Positions 44,493-53,948 of a DNA stretch of 64,000 nt are shown one piece after another (the stretch's first letter is position 1; every line of letters begins with the position of its first letter). The stretch is from JBDHXE01 sp035445085 (GTDB taxonomy: Bacteria > Bacteroidota > Ignavibacteria > Kapaibacteriales > UBA2268), in the NCBI GenBank assembly GCA_035445085.1, contig DAOMQA010000005.1, positions 74,048 through 138,047 of the forward strand. The letters run 5' to 3'. The notes under the pieces are model-generated. The model saw only the letters and a list, made by a program, of their open reading frames with translations. It was not told the origin of the DNA and searched no databases. The translations under genes and the position numbers were made by a program.

Positions 44493-44513
44493 AGCCTGTA
44501 TAAAATACAGGCT
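44493..44513 (-). terminator. Intrinsic terminator after pepD
   Basis: A nine-base perfect stem (44493-44501 and 44505-44513) with a three-base loop is followed, on the minus strand, by a run of T residues (A run at 44483-44490). It lies 26 bases past the pepD stop and is a textbook intrinsic terminator. Confidence 0.85.
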
Positions 44514-44538
44514 ATTAATTTACAGAAAAAATATAATC

Positions 44539-45999
44539 TTATTTCTTAGGTGTATTTTTAATTACTTCGACCAAAAATTCCCACGTCTTATTTGTAGAAC
44601 TTATAGATACTTTTTCTTGTGGTGAGTGTACATCTTCTAAAGTCGGTCCAAAAGAAAGCATATCCATACCTAAATATTTTTCACCAATTAAGCCACATTC
44701 TAAGCCTGCATGTATAACTAATATTTCTGGTTCGTTGCCAAACATTTTAGCATATATGCCTTTGGCATGTTCCAAAATTGGCGAATGTATATTTGGTTGC
44801 CAAGCTGGGTAGCCAGCACCACCAGATACTTTAGCCCCGCCTAATTCCATTGCACTTTTAATTTTCCCAGCCATATCAATTTTTTCTGATTCCATTGATG
44901 AACGTTGGCTTGTTAGTACTTCAATAGTGCTTTCTTTCGTTTCTACAATTGCAAAGTTAGATGACGTTTGAACTAATCCGTCAATATCTGGGCTCATTCT
45001 GTAAACGCCATGGTGAATAGCATTGAACGAATTAATAATATTTTTTTGCGATTGTAAGGATAGTACTCTTGAAGGCATGTTACTTGTAGCATATTCAACT
45101 TTTACACCTGGTTCCACCGACGAATATTCAGATGTAAGCGTCTCGCTAAATTGTTTTACAGCTTGTTCAAATTCATTCACTTGCTTGTTAGCAACTACTA
45201 AATTTACAAATGCTTCACGTGGAATAGCGTTATGTTTGCTACCGCTATTAAAATCGCTTAACCTAAAATCAATATTTTCTTGTAATACAAACAATAATCT
45301 TGACATAAATTTTGCGGCATTTCCTCTTCCTTCGTGAATATTTATTCCTGAGTGTCCACCCCTTAAATTAGTAATACTTAATTTATAGGCAGTATATTCG
45401 CTTGGTACAGTTTCAGCAGTATAAGGGTAAATTCCTAATGTATTCATTCCGCCTGCACAACCAATTGTGAATGTTCCGTCTTCTTCTGAGTCTAAATTAA
45501 TTAATATATCGGATTTTAATAAGTTTGTCCCTAATTGAATAGCTCCAGTTAGCCCTGTTTCCTCGTCTAATGTTAATAATAACTCTAAGGCAGGGTGCGG
45601 TATATCTGTAGAATCCAACAGAGCCATGCCCATTGCTACGCCTACTCCGTTATCAGCGCCTAAAGTTGTTCCTTTCGCCTTTACCCAATCGCCATCAATA
45701 TAAGGTTGAATAGCATCGTTATCAAAGTCAAATTCTACGTCTGCATTTTTTTCGCAAACCATATCAATATGCCCTTGTATACAGACAACTTTTCTATCTT
45801 CCATTCCAGCTGTTGCAGGCTTTCTGACAACAAAATTACCTATTTCATCTTCTTGAATTTCAAACCCCTTGTCTTTAGCCCATCCCTTAATATAAGCGGC
45901 TATTTTTTCTTCTTTCTTAGATGGTCTTGGATATTTTGTAATTTCTTCAAAATAGTACCAAACCTTTTCAGGTGCTAAATTGCCTAATATTCTAGACAT
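44539..45999 (-). CDS. pepD: Aminoacyl-histidine dipeptidase (PepD type)
   Basis: Dizinc M20-family dipeptidase acting on Xaa-His dipeptides and other short peptides in the cytoplasm. The 486 residues carry GHIDMVCEK near 76-84 (zinc histidine), TLGADNGVGVAMGMALL near 115-131 with the bridging aspartate, LLLTLDEETGLTGA with the catalytic glutamate, and HAGLECGLIG near 438. The lid domain lies in the middle. A GGAG sequence about eight bases before the ATG gives a good ribosome-binding site. It overlaps the PqqD-like gene by eight bases and ends in an intrinsic terminator. Confidence 0.95.
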   Translation of the reverse strand: MSRILGNLAPEKVWYYFEEITKYPRPSKKEEKIAAYIKGWAKDKGFEIQEDEIGNFVVRKPATAGMEDRKVVCIQGHIDMVCEKNADVEFDFDNDAIQPYIDGDWVKAKGTTLGADNGVGVAMGMALLDSTDIPHPALELLLTLDEETGLTGAIQLGTNLLKSDILINLDSEEDGTFTIGCAGGMNTLGIYPYTAETVPSEYTAYKLSITNLRGGHSGINIHEGRGNAAKFMSRLLFVLQENIDFRLSDFNSGSKHNAIPREAFVNLVVANKQVNEFEQAVKQFSETLTSEYSSVEPGVKVEYATSNMPSRVLSLQSQKNIINSFNAIHHGVYRMSPDIDGLVQTSSNFAIVETKESTIEVLTSQRSSMESEKIDMAGKIKSAMELGGAKVSGGAGYPAWQPNIHSPILEHAKGIYAKMFGNEPEILVIHAGLECGLIGEKYLGMDMLSFGPTLEDVHSPQEKVSISSTNKTWEFLVEVIKNTPKK

Positions 46000-46432
46000 T
46001 TTCTATCTCCTTTTTAATGTTTATAAACTTTATAAAACCATTTCTATATAAGTTTTGAATAAATACAATAACTCTTTCATTTATTTCAATTTCGTTACTA
46101 AACTTTGAGCTAAGTAAATTAATTATATCTGTAACAGAATTTTTATCATCAATAAGTTCCCAAGTACTTGAACCTAAAACATCTAGATTAGCCCTAATAT
46201 ATGGATTTGTCAAATATGGTTGGAGTAACTTACCCAATATTCTATCTTTAAATCTTGGCACTAAAACATCAATTAAGTTTTCTTCTCTATATTTATATTT
46301 GTATAAACGCGTAGGTACTAATTCTAATAGATTATGTTTCGTTTTAGTATTCTTTTCTTTAATCATAAACCCCATTAATTCAATATAACTAATGATACTT
46401 ATATTAACGACAACATTTATTGAATATTTCAA
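45992..46432 (-). CDS. PqqD-like protein
   Basis: A 146-residue protein whose core resembles the PqqD family of peptide-binding chaperones: LDVLGSSTWELIDDKNSVTDIINLLSSKF near residues 83-111, then ERVIVFIQNLYRNGFIKF. The upstream VPRFKDRILGKLLQPYL is typical of a version common in Bacteroidota. The first 19-22 residues before MGFMIKEK are non-conserved and hydrophobic, so the true start is probably the methionine at 46375 or 46366. There is no PQQ synthesis gene or radical SAM gene here; stand-alone PqqD homologues are common. It overlaps pepD by eight bases. Confidence 0.75.
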   Translation of the reverse strand: MKYSINVVVNISIISYIELMGFMIKEKNTKTKHNLLELVPTRLYKYKYREENLIDVLVPRFKDRILGKLLQPYLTNPYIRANLDVLGSSTWELIDDKNSVTDIINLLSSKFSNEIEINERVIVFIQNLYRNGFIKFINIKKEIENV

Positions 46433-46457
46433 AATAATTAATTGATTACAATTTTTA

Positions 46458-46487
46458 TAAAAAAAGAAAGGAGTATATAATACCCCT
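46458..46487 (-). terminator. Intrinsic terminator after the TMTC-like gene
   Basis: On the minus strand an eight-pair stem (46480-46487 with 46469-46476, one G-U pair) with a three-base loop is followed by a T-rich run. It lies about 50 bases past the stop of the TPR membrane protein gene. Confidence 0.7.
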
Positions 46488-46538
46488 CTTATAATTTATA
46501 TCTGCTCTATTCAATTTAATAGATAAAAGTAAACTATT

Positions 46539-48326
46539 CTATTTACAAAGGTTCTCTAAATTTTTTGCCGATTGTGCATTTCCAAATTTTGCTGCTTGTA
46601 CCCAATCTTTACAAGCTAAATCATTCCTACCCAGGGTATAGTATAAATTGCCTCTATTATGGTGGGCATCAGCAAAATTAGGATTAATATTAATTGCCGC
46701 ACTAAAGTCAGCCATTGCTTTGTCATAATCTTTTAGGAGCAGATATGTATAGCCTCTATTATTGAGAGCGGCTATATCTCTATTATTTAAAGATAAAGCT
46801 CTGTTCATTAATTTAATTGCAGTTTTATAATCATGTGCAATTCCCGCAACAACCCCTAAGGTCATAATAGCTTTATAATTTGTAGGCTGAATTTTTATAG
46901 CTCTTTCTAAGTCTTTAGCCGATAACCTATATTCACCTCGCTGTTGATAAGCAACGCCCCTATCCACTAGAGCTTCTAAGTAGTCTGGATATAGTTCCAA
47001 AGATTTATTTATATCCCTAAAGCTCTCTTCCGCTTTGCCTATGGTTCTAAAAGAAACTCCTCTATTATAATACGCCATAGCTGACTTAGGATTTTCTTCT
47101 ATAACCCTTCCATACAAGGTAAATGGGTTTTTGTATGTGGTAGAATAAGAATATGTATGAAAAGCATAAAATGCAATTAATAATAATAACAGATATTTTC
47201 TATTATTTTTTTTCTCATCATCTAAGAAATTAGATAAAATAGGTACTAATATAAATACAAACCCAAGTATAGGCAAATAGGCACGGTGTTCTAAATAACT
47301 ATATGCATGTTCCCCTAAGCCATGCTTAAACATTAGAGTCGGCACTAAAAAAAAGAATATCCAAAGAATACCAAAAGAAATAATTTTAAAGTCAGCATTT
47401 TTATAAAAGTATAAATAAAATGACAGACCTGCTAATATCAGGAATCCAGAAAATGTAACAAAAGTAGAAAAATCAGCCATTGGGGAAAGCTTTGCCCCTA
47501 ATATAAATTTCGATATAAATTCAAAGACAGTAGGTAAGTTTGCCATTAAATTATCCATATTATATATAGTATCTCCATAGCTTACCTTGATGGCGCCAGA
47601 CCTCATATAGAAGTAAAATAGTATAGACGAAACCCATAATATAAATGGCAATTTAAGTTTGTTTAGTGAAAATTCGTCTGTTTTGTTAATATAATAGTAC
47701 AAGATAAACAATGCTGGAGTAACGGCTGCTACTTCTTTTGAAAATAGGGCTGCTATAAATAATAAAGAGCTATAATATAAGTACTTATTATTATTTTTAT
47801 TAATATAATCTATCCAATTTATAAATGAAGCAAATATAAAAGTAGCTACTAATAAATCACCCAGAGCCGGTATCCAAGCTACTGAATGTACAAATAATGG
47901 GTTTACAGCAAATATTAAACTAAGAATTAAAGAAATCGTATTATTACTTTGAACTTTCTTTAAAAACACAAAAACTAAGATAGAGTTTATTATATGAACA
48001 ATTAAGTTCATAGAGTGGTATATTGTAGTATCAGGTTTTACCCCCATAAATTGAGTTTCAATAATAAATACTACTGTTTGCATTGGTCTATAAAATGGAC
48101 TATTTAATCCCTTAATGAAGGCATCTGTTTTAAATGCTTCTGGAATATTAGATAATTGTTTTAAAAAATCAAAGTTACCAATTAAGAGAAGTTTATCGTC
48201 TAAACCAGAAAAATCAAAATTAAAGACCTTTATATAGGCAATTAACACTAAGACTGATATTATTATATATGGTGTATATCCACTACTAAGTTTATCCAAA
48301 AAGTTGCTACTATTTATTTTACTCAT
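46539..48326 (-). CDS. TPR-containing membrane protein, TMTC/GT-C-like
   Basis: A 595-residue protein with about ten transmembrane helices in the first 385 residues, then five or so tetratricopeptide repeats. The first periplasmic segment has FSGLDDKLLL, the paired acidic motif of GT-C-type glycosyltransferases, followed by FYRPMQTV. The TPR units have the pattern AYYNRGVSFRTIGKAEESFRD, repeated with small changes. Bacterial TMTC-like proteins of this layout are thought to add sugars to periplasmic proteins. Donor and target are unknown. It is separated from the neighbours by terminators and appears monocistronic. Confidence 0.82.
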   Translation of the reverse strand: MSKINSSNFLDKLSSGYTPYIIISVLVLIAYIKVFNFDFSGLDDKLLLIGNFDFLKQLSNIPEAFKTDAFIKGLNSPFYRPMQTVVFIIETQFMGVKPDTTIYHSMNLIVHIINSILVFVFLKKVQSNNTISLILSLIFAVNPLFVHSVAWIPALGDLLVATFIFASFINWIDYINKNNNKYLYYSSLLFIAALFSKEVAAVTPALFILYYYINKTDEFSLNKLKLPFILWVSSILFYFYMRSGAIKVSYGDTIYNMDNLMANLPTVFEFISKFILGAKLSPMADFSTFVTFSGFLILAGLSFYLYFYKNADFKIISFGILWIFFFLVPTLMFKHGLGEHAYSYLEHRAYLPILGFVFILVPILSNFLDDEKKNNRKYLLLLLIAFYAFHTYSYSTTYKNPFTLYGRVIEENPKSAMAYYNRGVSFRTIGKAEESFRDINKSLELYPDYLEALVDRGVAYQQRGEYRLSAKDLERAIKIQPTNYKAIMTLGVVAGIAHDYKTAIKLMNRALSLNNRDIAALNNRGYTYLLLKDYDKAMADFSAAININPNFADAHHNRGNLYYTLGRNDLACKDWVQAAKFGNAQSAKNLENLCK

Positions 48327-48465
48327 TTTTATTGCTATTTATATTTAAAATTTTAAATGTACAAAATATCATAACTTGCTAAAATATCATAAATACAAAT
48401 GTAATTTGTAATAAACTTTTCAACAAACTATTTCTTTCAAAATTATGCTGTGCTCATAATAAAAA

Positions 48466-48498
48466 AAAACCTTCTGAATTAATTTTTCAGAAGGTTTT
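48466..48498 (-). terminator. Intrinsic terminator after the E2 acyltransferase
   Basis: A 13-base perfect stem (48466-48478 with 48486-48498) and a seven-base loop. On the minus strand it is followed by a run of T (A run at 48461-48469). A strong intrinsic terminator for the acyltransferase gene. Confidence 0.9.
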
Positions 48499-48515
48499 CA
48501 ATGTCTATTATTAAA

Positions 48516-50258
48516 TTACAATGAAATTGTATTTTCGTTCATAGATTCTAAGTTCTTGACTACAGCAGCTAATGTTTGTCCAGCTAACATACCATCAACA
48601 ACTCTATGATCGTAAGTAATAGAAACGTACATCATATGGCGAACAACAACTATATCATTGCCTTCAATTTCCATAACAACGGGACGTTTCTTAATAGCAC
48701 CAACACCAAAGATAACAACTTGAGGTTGGTTGATTACAGGAGTGCCAAATAAAGTACCGAAAGTACCTACATTTGTTAGAGTAATGGTACCACCTTGAAT
48801 TTCATCTGGATTTAACTTTTTGTTTCTAGCTCTTGAAGCTAAATCTTGAATAGAATAAGAAATTCCTTTAAGATTTAACATATCAGAACCTTTGATGACA
48901 GGAACAATCAAGTTTCCATCTGGTAACGCAGTTGCGATACCAAGATTTATTCTTCTATGCTTTAATATATTTTTGCCATCAACACTTACGTTTACCATTG
49001 GATATTGGCGAACGGCATCAATTACAGCTTGAGCAAAAAATGGAGTATAAGTTAATTTATATCCTTCACTCTTTTCAAAGCTACCTTTATGTTTGTTTCT
49101 ATAATTCACAATATTTGTTACATCAACTTCGCTAACACTTGTAACATGAGCAGAAGTATGCTTAGAATAAACCATATGTTCAGAAATTAATTGTCTAATT
49201 CTATCCATTGGTATTACTTCATAATCAGCACCTGCTGGTATATTCACTTGTGGTTTTGAAGGAGCAACTGGAGCTGGGGCAGCTTTTGGAGCAACTGGAG
49301 CTGGAGCTGGAGCAACAACTGCAGTAGGTGCTACACTTGCCACAGTGGCAGCCGGAGTAACGCCTTTGTTATTTATATAATTTAATAAATTTTCCTTAGT
49401 TACTCTACCGTCAATACCAGTACCTTTTATAGTAAGTAATTCTTCTAAGAAAATGCCATTTTGTTCAGCAATACTTTTTACTAATGGCGAGAAGAAATTG
49501 CCTTCATATCTTGTAGGTATTTCTTTTGTTCCACTTGTAATATTTTGAATAGGAGTAGTAGCAACTGGTGTTGGTACAACAACTGGAGCTGGAGTAGCTA
49601 TAGCTTGAGCAACAGTTTCTTGTTTTGCTGGAACAGAGTGAACGGACACATTTGCATTAGTCGAAATTTTCGCAATAGGTGTTCCAACTTCTACAGTTTC
49701 ATTTTCTTTAACTAATATTTCAGCTAATACACCATCTACTGGTGAAGGTACTTCACTATCAACTTTATCAGTTGATATTTCTAATATCATTTCATCACGT
49801 TCTACTTTGTCACCTGCTTTCTTAAGCCATTTAGTAACAGTTCCTTCTTGAAGTGATTCGCCCATTTTTGGCATTACTACTTGTACAAAGTTCTCATTTG
49901 AAGGGGTAAGAGTAGGAGCAACAACTGGTTCTTCTTTTGTAATAATTGGAGTTGGGGCTGGGCTAACAGTCTCTACTAAAGGCGCCTGTACTATTGGAGT
50001 AGCACTACTTGCTTGTGAGGCTTCTGTTTCGATATAAGCTATAATTGAACCAACTTCAACAGTTGTTCCTTCTTGCACTAAAATCTCAGTCAAAATACCA
50101 GAATTAGGTGCTGGAACTTCAGTATCAACTTTATCAGTTGATATTTCTAAAATCATTTCATCGCGTTCTACAGTATCTCCAACCTTCTTAATCCACTTGG
50201 TAATTGTTCCTTCTTGAAGTGATTCGCCCATTTTCGGCATTACTACTTCGATTTTCAT
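48516..50258 (-). CDS. Dihydrolipoamide acyltransferase (E2) with two lipoyl domains
   Basis: E2 core subunit of a 2-oxo acid dehydrogenase complex. The 580 residues comprise two near-identical lipoyl domains, with the lipoylated lysines at K43 and K165 (both in STDKVD), Ala/Pro/Val-rich flexible linkers, a peripheral-subunit-binding domain (FFSPLVKSIAEQNGI, about 258-300), a second linker, and the catalytic acyltransferase domain, which ends in TYDHRVVDGMLAGQ with the catalytic histidine and aspartate. Which complex it serves (pyruvate, 2-oxoglutarate or branched-chain) cannot be told; E1 and E3 are not adjacent. It is followed by a strong terminator. Confidence 0.93.
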   Translation of the reverse strand: MKIEVVMPKMGESLQEGTITKWIKKVGDTVERDEMILEISTDKVDTEVPAPNSGILTEILVQEGTTVEVGSIIAYIETEASQASSATPIVQAPLVETVSPAPTPIITKEEPVVAPTLTPSNENFVQVVMPKMGESLQEGTVTKWLKKAGDKVERDEMILEISTDKVDSEVPSPVDGVLAEILVKENETVEVGTPIAKISTNANVSVHSVPAKQETVAQAIATPAPVVVPTPVATTPIQNITSGTKEIPTRYEGNFFSPLVKSIAEQNGIFLEELLTIKGTGIDGRVTKENLLNYINNKGVTPAATVASVAPTAVVAPAPAPVAPKAAPAPVAPSKPQVNIPAGADYEVIPMDRIRQLISEHMVYSKHTSAHVTSVSEVDVTNIVNYRNKHKGSFEKSEGYKLTYTPFFAQAVIDAVRQYPMVNVSVDGKNILKHRRINLGIATALPDGNLIVPVIKGSDMLNLKGISYSIQDLASRARNKKLNPDEIQGGTITLTNVGTFGTLFGTPVINQPQVVIFGVGAIKKRPVVMEIEGNDIVVVRHMMYVSITYDHRVVDGMLAGQTLAAVVKNLESMNENTISL

Positions 50259-50371
50259 TTAGATAGTCTCCCTTTTGAATTTCTAATTTAATAAGTTTTA
50301 ATAAAATTACATAAACACTATAATTACGATTTTATTGTAATTATTCAATTTCATATATAGTCTTAAACTAT

Positions 50372-51112
50372 TTATTTTTCTGGCATAGCGAAAAATCTTT
50401 CATCAATTTTTGGATTGACGGTAATTGTTTGATATGTTTTCTCGCTTACTTTCTTATCTCCAAGCCACTCTTCTACCTTTAAAGGAAAGAAAAAGCCTGC
50501 AGATTTAGTTACATTTTTAGTTTTACGTGCATAAATACCTTGTGGGGTCTCAATTTCTATTTTATATAACAATCCTGAAATTGCATCGAAGAATAAGAAC
50601 ATTGTCTGATCTGCTTTATCGCCTATTAGCTTAATTTTAAATAATTCTTTTTCATCAGCAGTAACTTTCTCGACAAACTCTAATTTTAAAGAGTCTTTAT
50701 TATAATTAGCATACGAGCCACCAACAATATTTTCGCCTACTATTTGAGCTTTTACTTGATCGGCGTAAGAACTTGGCACTTCTTCCAACTTACCATTTGC
50801 TATTGGTGAAGCCCACCATAACATTTTTCCATCATAACCAACTTTTAATTTCTGACCTTGTGCTTCTTGCTCTACTCTATATAAGCTATCTTTTTTATAC
50901 CAATACTTTACTGTAGCAGAGGCTGTTTGCCCTGTTTGAGGGTTAGAAGCATTTTCTACTACTGTAAACTTAAGTGACTGGATTGAATCCTTCCTAATAG
51001 ATGCTTTTGTAACTTCCAAATATTTATCTAATATTTGGTACGGATCTTCCGAGTGCGCTATATTCGGCAATATAATTGCAACACATAATAGCAATAATAT
51101 TTTTTTCAACAT
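50372..51112 (-). CDS. LolA-like outer-membrane lipoprotein-sorting protein
   Basis: A 246-residue secreted protein with a cleavable signal peptide (about 1-21, ending AHS). The remainder has the strand pattern of a LolA/LolB-like half-barrel: SATVKYWYKKDSLYRVEQEAQGQKLKVGYDGKMLWW, with the closing strands FKIKLIGDKADQTMFLFFDAISGLLYKIEIET, followed by FFPLKVEEWLGDKK. LolA-like domains bind hydrophobic lipid anchors in the periplasm. It is not in a lol gene cluster and could be a paralogue with another ligand. It is monocistronic by position. Confidence 0.72.
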   Translation of the reverse strand: MLKKILLLLCVAIILPNIAHSEDPYQILDKYLEVTKASIRKDSIQSLKFTVVENASNPQTGQTASATVKYWYKKDSLYRVEQEAQGQKLKVGYDGKMLWWASPIANGKLEEVPSSYADQVKAQIVGENIVGGSYANYNKDSLKLEFVEKVTADEKELFKIKLIGDKADQTMFLFFDAISGLLYKIEIETPQGIYARKTKNVTKSAGFFFPLKVEEWLGDKKVSEKTYQTITVNPKIDERFFAMPEK

Positions 51113-51199
51113 ACATTTTACCTAATATTTTTAAAAAAAACTTTTATATCTATTAAAACGCAAAAGTATTAAAAAAGATACTTAAATTCTTAACAAGAA

Positions 51200-52210
51200 T
51201 TAATTTACTAATACTTCACTAACTTTTTTTTCTAATTCCCAATCCATTAGCTTAATAATATCGCCAGAATTATTTAGTTCCATCAACTTACCACGCAGTT
51301 CCGCAGCTCCAAAGAATTCAGATGTATAAATTTTAAAAAACTTTTTCATTATAGCTATACCTTTATCGTTACCCCAAGTATTGATGAATAAGGTAAAATG
51401 CTCTTTCATAAGCTCTATTTTTTCTATTCTACTATGACTAACTTGTGTATTATTAAATAGCCATGGATTTTTGAAAATTCCCCTACCTATCATTACGCCA
51501 TCAATTTGGTACTTAGTAATCATCTCATTACTTTGGCTCATACTAACTAAATCGCCATTCCCTATTAATGGGACATTTTTATCAATGCTATCCCTTACTT
51601 CTTTCGCAACTTTTAATTGTTCCCAATCTGCTGGATAGTCAGACATCATTTTTTGAGTACGAGCGTGCAATGTTATTGCAGCAGGGCTAACCGACATTAG
51701 CGATTCTATCCATTTTTCTGTTTCGTGAAACTTTATACCTGTTCTAGTTTTTACGCTTATCGGAATTTTGCTTGACTCTTTTGTTGCAAGAATTATTTCT
51801 TTTGCCAGTTCTGGGAATCTAATTAGCTCTGAGCATGATGCTTGCTTAACAATCTTTTTTACTGGGCATCCCATATTAATATCAATACCATCGAATTTAT
51901 ATTCTTCATTTATTAATTTAGTTGCTTTTGCAAAAATTTCGGGACTATGCCCCCAAATTTGGGCAACAATTTTAATATTTTTATCATTTAAAATCTTTCT
52001 TTCAGTATCACTTATTAATAATCTATGAGATACTCTATCTTTCCCAATTGGGTGGCACAAACCATCGGTAGAAGTGAACTCACCAAATACGACATTTAGG
52101 CACTGTGGGTCTGATATTTTTAATATAATCTGTCTAAAAACGGTATCAGTTACGTCCTCCATTGGTGCAAGAGCATAAATAGGACCGTTAAATGTATTCC
52201 AAAAACTCAT
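51200..52210 (-). CDS. tRNA-dihydrouridine synthase
   Basis: FMN-dependent enzyme reducing uridines of tRNA. The protein has APMEDVTDTVFR at the start, FDGIDINMGCPVKKIVKQASCSEL with the catalytic cysteine region in the middle, and DGVMIGRGIFKNPWLF near residue 250. This places it in the Dus family near DusB/DusC; the target position is unknown. The ATG at 52210 gives a start closely matching the family; an earlier in-frame ATG at 52258 would add 16 non-conserved residues. It is divergent from the HEPN-MNT pair. Confidence 0.93.
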   Translation of the reverse strand: MSFWNTFNGPIYALAPMEDVTDTVFRQIILKISDPQCLNVVFGEFTSTDGLCHPIGKDRVSHRLLISDTERKILNDKNIKIVAQIWGHSPEIFAKATKLINEEYKFDGIDINMGCPVKKIVKQASCSELIRFPELAKEIILATKESSKIPISVKTRTGIKFHETEKWIESLMSVSPAAITLHARTQKMMSDYPADWEQLKVAKEVRDSIDKNVPLIGNGDLVSMSQSNEMITKYQIDGVMIGRGIFKNPWLFNNTQVSHSRIEKIELMKEHFTLFINTWGNDKGIAIMKKFFKIYTSEFFGAAELRGKLMELNNSGDIIKLMDWELEKKVSEVLVN

Positions 52211-52326
52211 GTATAAATTTCTTATTTCTTTACCACAAAAATAAACATTATTATACAAATGAATGAATTATATTAGAGATAATCCGTCGCTATTGTGTAA
52301 TAATACTCTTTATATGGAAAAAATTA

Positions 52327-52764
52327 GTGAATAAAATTGATACAACTTATATATCAAAATGCTTAAAAATTCTTATATCGGCTACCCAAAGTATGCAAAC
52401 AATGGATAGTAATAGCATAGAATATGATATTTATAGAACGGCAGTCGTTAAGGTTTTTGAATTAATATTAGAACAAGCCGGCAGTTTGCTAAAAAGAGCT
52501 TTGCGCCTATATTTATTTAGTTCCAAAAAGGCTGATTCATTATACTTTAAAGATATATTTAGACAGGCTGCACAGCATTCCATAATAACTATAAAAGAAG
52601 CAGAAAATTGGCTAAATTATAGAGATGAGCGAAATATTGCGGCACATAACTATGGCGAAGAACATGCCGAAGATATATTATTCCTTTTAAACAATTTTAT
52701 TAAAGATACGAAGAGTCTAATCAAAAAACTAAATAGACTGAATAAAGATGAAATTAAACAATAG
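52327..52764 (+). CDS. hepT: HEPN-domain toxin of a HepT-MntA-type pair
   Basis: A 145-residue all-helical HEPN protein of the HI0074/HepT group. The RNase-type motif R102-x4-H107-x-Y109 (RNIAAHNY) is exact. The FELILEQAGSLLKRAL segment near 44-59 is typical of the four-helix bundle. The start is GTG (52327-52329), with no ATG nearby in frame. In the studied MntA-HepT system, HepT is a toxic RNase that the partner neutralises by adding AMP to the tyrosine of the motif. The gene overlaps the nucleotidyltransferase gene by 17 bases. Confidence 0.88.
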   Translation: MNKIDTTYISKCLKILISATQSMQTMDSNSIEYDIYRTAVVKVFELILEQAGSLLKRALRLYLFSSKKADSLYFKDIFRQAAQHSIITIKEAENWLNYRDERNIAAHNYGEEHAEDILFLLNNFIKDTKSLIKKLNRLNKDEIKQ

Positions 52765-53056
52765 ACATAAAGAGATGATTGTTCAGATACTAAATGAGAA
52801 TTTAAGAAGTAAATGCAAAATAATATTATACGGCAGCAGGTACAAAGGCGATGCACATAGTGCTAGCGATTTGGATTTAATCATTAAATCTATCGACGGA
52901 CAAGCTATTTCAAAAAATGAACTAAAACAACTACACAATAGCTTTATAGAAAGTCATTTGCCTTTTAGAATTGATATCAGGGACTACTACTCACTGCCAA
53001 ATTATTTTTTAAAGTATATCGATATAGCAAATGAGGATTTTTATAAGAACTACTAA
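52748..53056 (+). CDS. mntA: MNT-domain antitoxin (minimal nucleotidyltransferase)
   Basis: A 102-residue minimal nucleotidyltransferase. The catalytic motif is GSx10DxD (G29-S30 ... D41-L-D43), as in the MntA antitoxins; a further acidic residue in RIDIRD near 94 completes the metal triad. By analogy it adds AMP to the HEPN toxin. It follows the toxin with a 17-base overlap, which is a common order for HEPN-MNT pairs. Its stop overlaps the end of the oppositely oriented DUF481-like gene by four bases. The pair is a plausible recent accessory gain. Confidence 0.88.
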   Translation: MKLNNRHKEMIVQILNENLRSKCKIILYGSRYKGDAHSASDLDLIIKSIDGQAISKNELKQLHNSFIESHLPFRIDIRDYYSLPNYFLKYIDIANEDFYKNY

Positions 53057-53850
53057 AATTGTATCGAGAAGCCATTATTAAGTCCCAAGGTATAATATTT
53101 AAGATTGGGTAATGGGTCATTGTCATATCTATAATTAAGTTGAGTGAAGAAATTGAAATTCCTAAAAATTGGGAATTGCAATTTCATTTCTGCTAGAATG
53201 CGATAATCATCTAATTCGTATACGGCTGGTTGAAAATACATAACAAGGTTGAGCTGAGATTTTTCATTAAAGATTACGAACATACTTAAGTAGTTAGTAA
53301 GCCGCACTAAATCAGAATAACCTGGGCTATTAATTTGATATTTTTCGTATTCATTCATTATTCCAAAACCAAGGTCAAAATCAATTTTAGTAGATGAATC
53401 TGAATCAGCATAATTTGAAATATCTATCCTAATTCCTGCTCCGAATAAATTTCTATGCTCCATTAATAAAAAGTGATCATATTCAATTTGATAAAAAGTC
53501 TCTGGATTAATATGCTTTAGTCCTTGGTAAATAAATCTATAATGCAAAAAACCTTTGTTACTAATTACAGAATTATTACCTTCTTTATATTCTAAATCTC
53601 CTACTAAAAAAGTATGAAACTTTGATTGGTAATAATCAATACGATAAGAGCCTACAAGTTTAAAAAAATCTTCATTGCCCTTAGTTAATTCAAAACCAGC
53701 AAATATAGAATGATAGAAGCCAATATCCTTTGATGAGCGAAATTGTTCAGTATTTTTCTGTGAATAAGTACCAATAAATGAATAAATAAAAAAGATTGGA
53801 ATGAGGTATAAATATCTATAAATAGTGTATTTGTTTTTAAGTAAGTTCAT
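53053..53850 (-). CDS. DUF481-like outer-membrane beta-barrel protein
   Basis: A 265-residue protein with a signal anchor or peptide (about 1-30) and then a long series of amphipathic strands. The end, LNNGFSIQF, has an aromatic last residue as expected for barrel insertion. The strand pattern FFKLVGSYRIDYYQSKFHTFLVGDLEYKEG followed by HYRFIYQGL fits the DUF481 (salt-induced outer-membrane) family. No substrate can be suggested. It is downstream of a response regulator but separated from it by a strong hairpin. Confidence 0.62.
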   Translation of the reverse strand: MNLLKNKYTIYRYLYLIPIFFIYSFIGTYSQKNTEQFRSSKDIGFYHSIFAGFELTKGNEDFFKLVGSYRIDYYQSKFHTFLVGDLEYKEGNNSVISNKGFLHYRFIYQGLKHINPETFYQIEYDHFLLMEHRNLFGAGIRIDISNYADSDSSTKIDFDLGFGIMNEYEKYQINSPGYSDLVRLTNYLSMFVIFNEKSQLNLVMYFQPAVYELDDYRILAEMKLQFPIFRNFNFFTQLNYRYDNDPLPNLKYYTLGLNNGFSIQF

Positions 53851-53882
53851 GATATAAAAAATAGAGTAGTGTTAATATAGCA

Positions 53883-53913
53883 AATAAACCATAGTTGTTT
53901 ACTATGGTTTATT
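53883..53913 (-). terminator. Intrinsic terminator after the response regulator
   Basis: Perfect 13-base arms at 53883-53895 and 53901-53913 with a five-base loop. On the minus strand T-rich sequence follows. It lies 36 bases past the regulator's stop. Confidence 0.8.
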
Positions 53914-53948
53914 GTAAAATTCTCAAATAACAATATAATAAAAACGAA

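Noticed and set aside
50372..51112. Full lol lipoprotein-sorting locus
   Set aside because: Only one LolA-like protein is found; no lolCDE or lolB is near.
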